A stretch of DNA of 64,000 bases. Origin: Agapanthus africanus. Its lineage: Eukaryota > Streptophyta > Magnoliopsida > Asparagales > Amaryllidaceae. The notes under the pieces are model-generated. The model was not told where the DNA came from and searched no databases. It saw only the letters and a list, made by a program, of their open reading frames with translations. The position numbers were made by a program, and so were the translations under genes. Shown in pieces: positions 57,600-64,000 of this stretch; the first letter of the stretch is position 1, and each line of letters starts with the position of its first letter. The stretch covers positions 186,885,044-186,949,043 of the forward strand of contig CM057344.1 of assembly GCA_030015575.1 (NCBI GenBank), given 5' to 3'.

Positions 57600-60500
57600 A
57601 AGGCCAGCTGCTGTAGTATCTCATACCTAGCATCCCGAATAATCTCTCAAACTGTATCTGGGGAATAGCCTTTGTGAATGGATCCGCAGTGTTGTCCTTC
57701 GTATCTACTCTCCTGACCTCGATCTCCCGGCGATCAACTATCTCCCTGATCAGGTGATACCGCCTCAGAATATGTCTGGACTTCTGATGGGACCTGGGTT
57801 CCTTGGCTAACGCCACAGCTCCATTTTTATCGCAATACAGAGGTATTTGATGCTCAATGGATGGAACCACACCAAGTTCACTAATGAACTTCTTAATCCA
57901 GACAGCTTCTTTGGCAGCATCGTTGGCAGCGATGTATTCAGCCTCCATCGTCGAGTCTGCAACGGTATCCTGTTTGGAACTCTTCCAACATACCTCCCCT
58001 CCATTGAGGGTAAAGACAAAACCCGAGTGCGACTTAGAGTCGTCCTTATCACTTTGGAAGCTGGAATCGGTAAAGGACTCCACCTGGAGTTCTCCATTAC
58101 CATACACCAAGAACATCTCCTTAGTCCTTCGTAAGTACTTGAGAATGTTCTTCACAGCTGTCCAGTGACTCTCTCCAGGATCTGCTTGATACCGACTCAC
58201 TACACTTAGTGAGTATGCTACATCGGGTCTGGTACATAGCATCGCATACATGATAGAGCCTACTGCCGAAGCATAGGGTATCCCTTGCATGCGAGCTCTC
58301 TCCAAATCAGTCTTGGGAGACATCTCTTTGGAGAGAGTGAGTCCAGAGATCGTGGGTTGGTTCCCACGCTTGGATTCTTCCATACTAAACCTCTTTAGTA
58401 TGGTGTCAATGTACCTGGATTGGGACAATCCCAGTATCCGTTTAGATCTATCTCTATAGATCATGATTCCCAATATGCAGGAGGCATCACCTAGATCTTT
58501 CATTGAGAATCTCTGTGATAAGAAGAGCTTGACTGATTGCAGCATAGGAATATCATTTCCTATCAAGAGTATGTCATCGACGTACAATACGAGGAAGACA
58601 ACCTTACCCTCTGCTACCTTCTTATAGATACAAGGTTCATCTATATTTTTGATGAAGTCAAACTCTTTGACTACAACATCAAAACAGATGTTCCAACTCC
58701 GCGATGCTTGCTTTAACCCATAAATGGATTTAAGCAGCTTGCACACCTTTCCGCTGCTCCCACTATCTACGAAGCCCTCTGGCTGAGTCATGTACACGCT
58801 CTCTTCTAAATCACCGTTTAGAAAGGCGGTCTTAACATCCATTTGCCAGATTTCGTAGTAATGGTATGCAGCAATGGCAAGTAAGATCCGGATGGACTTA
58901 AGCATAGCCACTGGAGAAAAGGTTTCGTCATAGTCCACACCTGGTCGTTGACGAAAACCCTTTGCTACAAGTCTAGCTTTGAAAGTCTCAACTTTTCCAT
59001 CTACACCAAATTTCTTTTTAAAGATCCACTTGCTCCCAATGGGTTTTACCCCTTCAGGAGCATTTTCCAAAGTCCATACTTTGTTGGTGTACATGGATTC
59101 CATCTCAGATCGCATTGCATCCAGCCATTTTACAGAGTCACTACTCGTGATGGCCTGCTCGAAACTAGTCGGTTCATCATCATCCATGATGCAGTCCTCG
59201 CTTCCACCATCAATGAGAAAACCGTAGTATCTCTCAGGTGGACGAGAAACCCTACTAGATCGGCGGAGAGGCTGGGGTTCGTCGGGTACTACTGAATCCT
59301 CTGGTTCCACTAAATCTTCAGTTGCAGTTTGTGTTGCTGGAACTTCTTCCAGTTCTACCTCAGAGCCACTAATCTCTTTTGCAAGAAATCCCTTTTCTAA
59401 AAAGGTGGCATGTTGAGCAACAAACACTTTTTGCTCTTCACTGTGATAGAAAAAATATCCATAAGAATTCTTCGGATATCCTACAAACTTGCAAAGAACT
59501 GACCGTGCCTCGAGTTTGTCCGGATTTTGCCTTTTGACATAGGCCGGACAACCCCATATCTTAACTCGTTTAAGATACGGTCTCTTCCCACTCCATATCT
59601 CATATGGTGTGGTAGGTACAGATTTAGTCGGAACTTGATTCAATAGGTATGCTGCTGTCTCAAGCGCATACCCCCAGAAGGAAATAGGTAACTCAGCTGT
59701 ACTCATCATAGAGCGCACCATATCTAATAGGGTGCGATTCCTCCGCTCCGATACACCGTTGTGCTGTGGTGTATAAGGAGGAGTAAGCTGAGAGAGAATC
59801 CCATTCTCTTTTAGATAATCTAGGAACTCATTGCTTAAGTATTCACCTCCTCGATCAGATCGAAGAATCTTAATACTTTTGCCCGTTTGGTTCTCTACTT
59901 CGTGCTTATATTCTCTGAATTTCTCAAAAGCTTCAGACTTGTGTTTCAACAAGAACACATGTCCGTATCTGAAGAGATCGTCAGTGAATGTAATGAAGTA
60001 GGAAGAACCGTTCCTGGCATGCGTAGACATGGGACCGCATACATCACTATGTATCAGTCCTAAGAGTTCAGTAACTCTTTCTCCGTGTCCACTAAACGGA
60101 GCTTTGGTCATTTTTCCTTTGAGACATGAATGGCAAGTATCATAAGATGATAATTCGAACGGATTCAAATAACCATCTTTATGTAACTTAGCCAGTCGTG
60201 TCGCATTGATATGACCAAGTCTACAATGCCACAAGTAGGATTCGTTCATATCTGAACTTTTCCTCTTGTGTGTGTTTTGTATATTCAGGACTGTATTCTG
60301 ATTTAGAATGAATATGCCATTATGTAATGAGCCTGATGCAATCAACTTTTGATCTAGGAATATGTTCATAACATTATCCTGTACTACAAAATTATATCCC
60401 TCTTTACTCAATAAAGAAACTGATAGAATGTTGCACATCATGTTCGGTATATAATAGCACTCATTTAGAATCAGTGTATTACGACTTGGTAATACAAGGT

Positions 60501-60900
60501 GATATTCGCCAACTGCTTTGGCTACAATACTTGCACCGTTCCCTACTTGAACGGAATGGTCACATTTTCCCAGTTCTCTACCTTTACGTAGCCCATGTAA
60601 CTGTTTACATATGTGGGATCCTGATCCGGTATCTAATACCCAGGACGTAGGGTGAACTGAGAAACAGTTCTCAATAACTAACACACCCGAAGAAGATGCA
60701 TCAACATGCATGTTCTTTTGGGCGGCTTGAGAATCCAGATATTCTCCTGTTTCCTGTTCAGTCTTATAACTCTTATAAGAAAGAACGGGTTCAACGTTCC
60801 CTTGCTCAGTATAATAATTAGGTTTAGTCAATACATCCATATTATTATCTTGATTATGGCCTGACATGGTCGCTACCTGGAGAGAGAGAGAAGAAAACAC
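57598..60900 (-). CDS. pol: B2 copia Pol: protease, integrase, RT, RNase H (no Gag)
   Basis: 1100 codons, uninterrupted. Protease DTGSGSH (90-96). Integrase zinc finger H225, H230, C256, C259; catalytic D286, D349 and E385 (35 residues between the last two), then the [18 protein letters not shown] block. RT catalytic D688 ([10 protein letters not shown]) and YVDD (773-776). RNase H residues D945, E986 and D1024 (TDSSF, MEAEY, YCDKNG). The motifs fit the Tork/Angela side of copia. The protein starts 85 residues before the protease; the capsid domain and CCHC knuckle are missing. The start lies at a pyrimidine tract plus CAG, and an inner ATG (residue 12, MSGHNQDN) follows the CAG. All catalytic residues are present, so it may still be active. 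Confidence 0.93.
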   Translation of the reverse strand: MFSSLSLQVATMSGHNQDNNMDVLTKPNYYTEQGNVEPVLSYKSYKTEQETGEYLDSQAAQKNMHVDASSSGVLVIENCFSVHPTSWVLDTGSGSHICKQLHGLRKGRELGKCDHSVQVGNGASIVAKAVGEYHLVLPSRNTLILNECYYIPNMMCNILSVSLLSKEGYNFVVQDNVMNIFLDQKLIASGSLHNGIFILNQNTVLNIQNTHKRKSSDMNESYLWHCRLGHINATRLAKLHKDGYLNPFELSSYDTCHSCLKGKMTKAPFSGHGERVTELLGLIHSDVCGPMSTHARNGSSYFITFTDDLFRYGHVFLLKHKSEAFEKFREYKHEVENQTGKSIKILRSDRGGEYLSNEFLDYLKENGILSQLTPPYTPQHNGVSERRNRTLLDMVRSMMSTAELPISFWGYALETAAYLLNQVPTKSVPTTPYEIWSGKRPYLKRVKIWGCPAYVKRQNPDKLEARSVLCKFVGYPKNSYGYFFYHSEEQKVFVAQHATFLEKGFLAKEISGSEVELEEVPATQTATEDLVEPEDSVVPDEPQPLRRSSRVSRPPERYYGFLIDGGSEDCIMDDDEPTSFEQAITSSDSVKWLDAMRSEMESMYTNKVWTLENAPEGVKPIGSKWIFKKKFGVDGKVETFKARLVAKGFRQRPGVDYDETFSPVAMLKSIRILLAIAAYHYYEIWQMDVKTAFLNGDLEESVYMTQPEGFVDSGSSGKVCKLLKSIYGLKQASRSWNICFDVVVKEFDFIKNIDEPCIYKKVAEGKVVFLVLYVDDILLIGNDIPMLQSVKLFLSQRFSMKDLGDASCILGIMIYRDRSKRILGLSQSRYIDTILKRFSMEESKRGNQPTISGLTLSKEMSPKTDLERARMQGIPYASAVGSIMYAMLCTRPDVAYSLSVVSRYQADPGESHWTAVKNILKYLRRTKEMFLVYGNGELQVESFTDSSFQSDKDDSKSHSGFVFTLNGGEVCWKSSKQDTVADSTMEAEYIAANDAAKEAVWIKKFISELGVVPSIEHQIPLYCDKNGAVALAKEPRSHQKSRHILRRYHLIREIVDRREIEVRRVDTKDNTADPFTKAIPQIQFERLFGMLGMRYYSSWP

Positions 60901-61080
60901 TTTAGCGTATGCTCTTGCAAGATTAGATTGGTTATTATCTTATCTAATCAGGATGTCTCCCACTGGTTTTATCAAATCTACCTTAAAACCCTAAAAGGTA
61001 AGATTAGCCGGGATTAATTACACCCTACAATTTCGTCAATCTTTCAGCCAGATCAGTGTCGGTACTTTGAGGGAGGTTCC

Positions 61081-61096
61081 CCGTGCTTTCGCACGG
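61081..61096 (-). ncRNA. Small GNRA-type hairpin in B2 leader
   Basis: Element-sense CCGTGCGAAAGCACGG, identical to B1 27289-27304 although the surrounding leader has diverged. Confidence 0.5.
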
Positions 61097-61311
61097 ACCT
61101 AATTAAAGTAAACCTCGTTTTCCCAGAGGCGTAACCCCGTTAACACTTTTCTAGTCACCTACTTGATCGGCTAATTGTCCTGTGTAAAACTCTCCCAGGA
61201 GTAACACTTACTCGCAGTGGGTATCGGGATCCAACTATCTCATAGGAGGTATGCAATCTCATTGCAAATTTCAACACTTGAAATTCACGATAATATTTTT
61301 ATCCCAAACGA

Positions 61312-61518
61312 TCTATGACCTTGACAAGGTCAACAAACCATAGACCGCAAGTCAAGTTCAACCCGTCATTTCTTGATTGAATCAAACCCACCCGCACGAC
61401 CCTTGACAAGGTCAACAAGGCCGCATGACTACCCTAACCCAATCTGCATCATATGCATAAGCAGATAAATACTGGTTAGCTACCGCACACTGCGCCTTGA
61501 CAAGGTCAACAAACGCAG
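61312..61518 (-). repeat. B2 leader hairpin array
   Basis: Three copies of GACCTTGACAAGGTC-like palindromes (61318, about 61400, about 61496) at about 80-95-bp spacing. Outer arms TCTATG/CATAGA and CTGCG/CGCAG (61490-61494, 61514-61518) pair; the middle copy has no clear outer stem. Confidence 0.6.
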
Positions 61519-61659
61519 CACGAATACTAAACAGGACTTATCTGAAATGACGGAAGGCTACGCAGGTTTTTAGAAAAACCCTGAGCGTAATGAACTTGAT
61601 ATCGTCATAGAATCGAGTGAAGTTTTGAAAAGGAGTGTTTTCGAGGCTTTTCTTAGTTT

Positions 61660-61890
61660 CGCTAAAGGGGTCACTCCCGGTAAAGGGATCGTCGGCCCTT
61701 TCCTCATCGAATAAGGTGCAGGATATATCATATATACCGCTGTGCAAAGCAAAACACTAAAAGCAATCAAAAGACAAACCGCGTTTTGTAGCATCTGCCA
61801 GTTTTGCTAAAGGAGTCACTCCCGGTGAAGGGATCTCGGTCCTTTCCTCATCGAATAAGGTGCAGGATATATCATATATATCACTGTGCA
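61660..61890 (-). repeat. B2 leader direct repeat (two copies)
   Basis: Two copies about 145 bp apart sharing TTTGCTAAAG/TTCGCTAAAG, GTCACTCCCGG, AAGGGATC and CCTTTCCTCATCGAATAAGG. Equivalent to 27868-28100 and, in the other sense, 7362-7590. Confidence 0.7.
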
Positions 61891-63284
61891 AAGCAAAACT
61901 GTAGCTACCCTTTATATAAAGTTTTGATTCTACAACATCTTTAGGTTTCTTTTCTTTTATTAATCTCATTAATAAAAATCCCATCAGCTTATGCTTCCTA
62001 AGCATCACAGAAGAAACGAAAGCAGTAATATTTATATATCAGCATATATATATAGTATAAGCATTCGTCTCAGGCAGTAATATGATCTCATCACAGAACA
62101 TTGCAGCAGAAGAACATATATGAAATATTGGATATACTAGGACGTCCGTGTTTTCAATACGAGCCTGTATAAAACACAGATTCCACGGTCGCGACGAATA
62201 GCCAAACCCACATCCCAAGACCCCTACGAGAGCGGCAAGTAACACTGCCAATTCTAGGGTTAGGAGACCCGGTCTCGACTCCTCGAGATGGCCTCCCACT
62301 GGACCCTAGAACCCGGTTACTTGTGCTCCCCTCCTTGGGTCTACCTAATGCGGAAGAGTAAATAATATACACTGGTGACATCAACCGCAACCTGGAAGTG
62401 CCCCAAATAAAAGAATATTACATTACAAATGAATTTTACATGAATGAAAATAAAAACCCTCATCTCACATAAAACCCCCGGCTATTCTGAACGCGACGAT
62501 CCAATATAACATATCACAGCAACACATAATATCACATATCATCAACGTAAGTAAATATGCGCATCCCAATTGTCGTTGAATCATATAGCAACGAAACCGG
62601 CGATATCACATATTACACTTACGGTCACAGAAAAGAAAGTGTAAAACTACAATATTTGGAATCCACAATCACTTTAGACATCGTAAATCCGAAATATCAC
62701 ATACTCCGTATTTCATGCCTAACTCAATGAGTTCCACATATTGTATCACATTCCAGATAAATAGACAGTATTAAACTTTCCGAACAGATAATCAAATACC
62801 CAAAATTTCCCAAAGTGCTCAACTCTTGAGCGGAGTTCAAATAATCCCAGAATATGTCACAGTACCAGTGATCCAGCCGTAGAAGGGTCAAGCCAACGCC
62901 TCACATGTGGCACGCCGTACTTCCCCAAACCCGAAGGTTCAAAAGGCAGTTCAAGACGGTCACATAATCGAGTTAAGGTTTGTTGTCTTCTAGAGGATCC
63001 ACCGCTTAACTTGTACAATTTTCCGAAAGATTTAAACCCAGTAAAAATTCAACGCTTGAAAGTTTGCCGTGCCGGGATAAAATGGGTTAATGATATCCGT
63101 TCAACTAGTTTAACAGTTTCTAAATATCCGGAAAGAAATACGAATTTAAAATTTCCGATCGAGTCTACTATTACAAAACAAGTCCCAGAATTTTCAACAC
63201 TTGAAACAGATTAAAAATACCCAGAAGTATCAACAAGCACCTACGGACATTACCATAAAATCCACGTGTCACAATCCTATCAAT

Positions 63285-63335
63285 CCGCCGCGGAACCGCC
63301 GCGCAAGGCATGCTGGCGCCGCGGTTCCGCCGCCG
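63285..63335 (-). promoter_or_regulatory. Twin CCGCGG palindrome, B2 leader
   Basis: Arms at 63285-63304 and 63316-63335, centres 31 bp apart, about 185 bp from the primer site. Confidence 0.7.
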
Positions 63336-63519
63336 TTTGATCGAATTAGGGGCTCGGGTTTTATGGTAATTCTTAGAATTCCCTGCTGATTTTTTTACAT
63401 ATTTTTAATTCAGAAAAATCCCAAAATTTAGAAAATTTCCAGAGAGGGGTCTAGTTTCGTTGTTTCGGGTTCGATCGGAGTTTTAACTTCGTAAACACAT
63501 CGCCTAATGCTCTAGCTAG

Positions 63520-63531
63520 GCTCTGATACCA
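63520..63531 (-). other. B2 primer-binding site (Met type)
   Basis: Reverse complement TGGTATCAGAGC, one base from the LTR. Confidence 0.85.
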
Positions 63532-63532
63532 C

Positions 63533-64000
63533 TGTAGGGTTCCTAGGCACTCTTGTGAAGGTTCAAAAGGCATCAAACATGCCCGGATAAAAATTTAGAC
63601 GTGCCGAACAACCCAAAGCCGGGATCTTTGCTAGATTATTAGGGTTAAACATGCAAGATGATAACTTTTATCTAAGTGTGAGGGATTACAACCTTTGTAG
63701 TCCGCTCCTTCGCTTCACAAGCTCCGAGTAGAAGTCCCTTTGCCGCGATCCACGATCTCCCGGGCTCATGAGAGGCTCCACGACTCGAACGATCCATTCT
63801 AGCTTGAAGTATTCCAAATCTCCGATGATCTACCTTGAAGTTGCAAAGACTCAAGCTTTCTCACTCTTATGAGATGAACACACTAATCTCAAGGGCTAGA
63901 TGAGATGAGAATGAGAGAGTAGTAATTTTTCTTTCTTTTTAAATCATTTTCTCATATTTATTCATCACATAAAGAAAATCAAGTGAGCTTCTTCAAGAGA
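63533..64000 (-). repeat. B2 5' LTR, first 468 bp (cut by window edge)
   Basis: Nearly identical to 55405-55872; only a few differences, so the B2 insertion is recent. Confidence 0.9.

Larger units (their letters stand above)
60901..63519 (-). other. B2 leader (gag-less, structured)
   Basis: 2.6 kb between primer site and pol. From pol outward: GNRA-type hairpin (61081-61096), hairpin array (61312-61518), direct repeats (61660-61890), sequence shared with C1/C6 leaders (about 62100-62400) and twin motif (63285-63335). Longest frame is 86 codons and none resembles Gag. Confidence 0.75.

Overview
The window is a block of nuclear plant DNA made almost entirely of nested retrotransposons. I see no host gene, tRNA, rRNA or CRISPR array. 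The elements are Athila-like Ty3/gypsy elements (aspartate-tRNA type primer site, DLGAS protease, AAGTTTGGGGG purine tract), Angela/Tork-like Ty1/copia elements with very long LTRs (2.1-2.2 kb, initiator-Met-type primer site), chromovirus-like gypsy relics and an RTE-type LINE. That mix points to pericentromeric or other heterochromatic DNA of a flowering plant, probably a eudicot. The species cannot be fixed from the sequence.

Layout, left to right. A1 (1-14021) is the 5' part of an Athila-like element: LTR end, leader and gag start. A solo LTR, D1 (1707-3320, duplication GATAT), sits in its leader, and a whole decayed copia element, C1 (3811-13795, duplication TACCT), sits in its gag. Next come truncated LTRs D2 (14022-15285) and C2 (15286 to 41861, minus strand). 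C2 is split by the complete Athila-like element A2 (16047-41306, LTRs of 1419 bp each, duplication GAACT). A2 pol is split by copia element B1 (22050-34701, minus, LTRs of 2227 bp each, duplication CCCAT). The right LTR of B1 is split by an inverted solo LTR of its own family (32412-34644, duplication ACTAC). After that come C3 (partial LTR), G1 (gypsy relic with a degenerate minisatellite), C5 (partial LTR, minus), C6 (copia LTR and leader, LTR split by an RTE LINE), G2 (gypsy gag and probable LTR, minus) and B2 (copia, minus, intact 1100-codon pol, LTR-internal-LTR plus an extra copy of the leader; it runs off the right edge).

How the parts relate. Only A2 gag, the A2 extra (env-like) ORF and B2 pol are long open frames. 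A2 pol is one continuous frame apart from B1 and four TGA codons. Hand-counted LTR differences (about 4-5% for C1, 1.5% for A2, 0.8% for B1) agree with the nesting order. B1 and C1 pols are far more decayed than their LTR ages suggest, so they were probably mobilised by proteins from other copies. The three copia elements whose internal region is present (B1, B2, C1) lack gag; a long, structured leader lies where gag should be.

The most unusual signal is a pair of CCGCGG-NN-CCGCGG-like palindromes whose centres lie 31 bp apart (30 in one case). It occurs in LTRs or leaders of A1, A2, D1, B1, B2 and C1, across both gypsy and copia superfamilies. The leader hairpins and the gag-less copia lineage are the other main leads.
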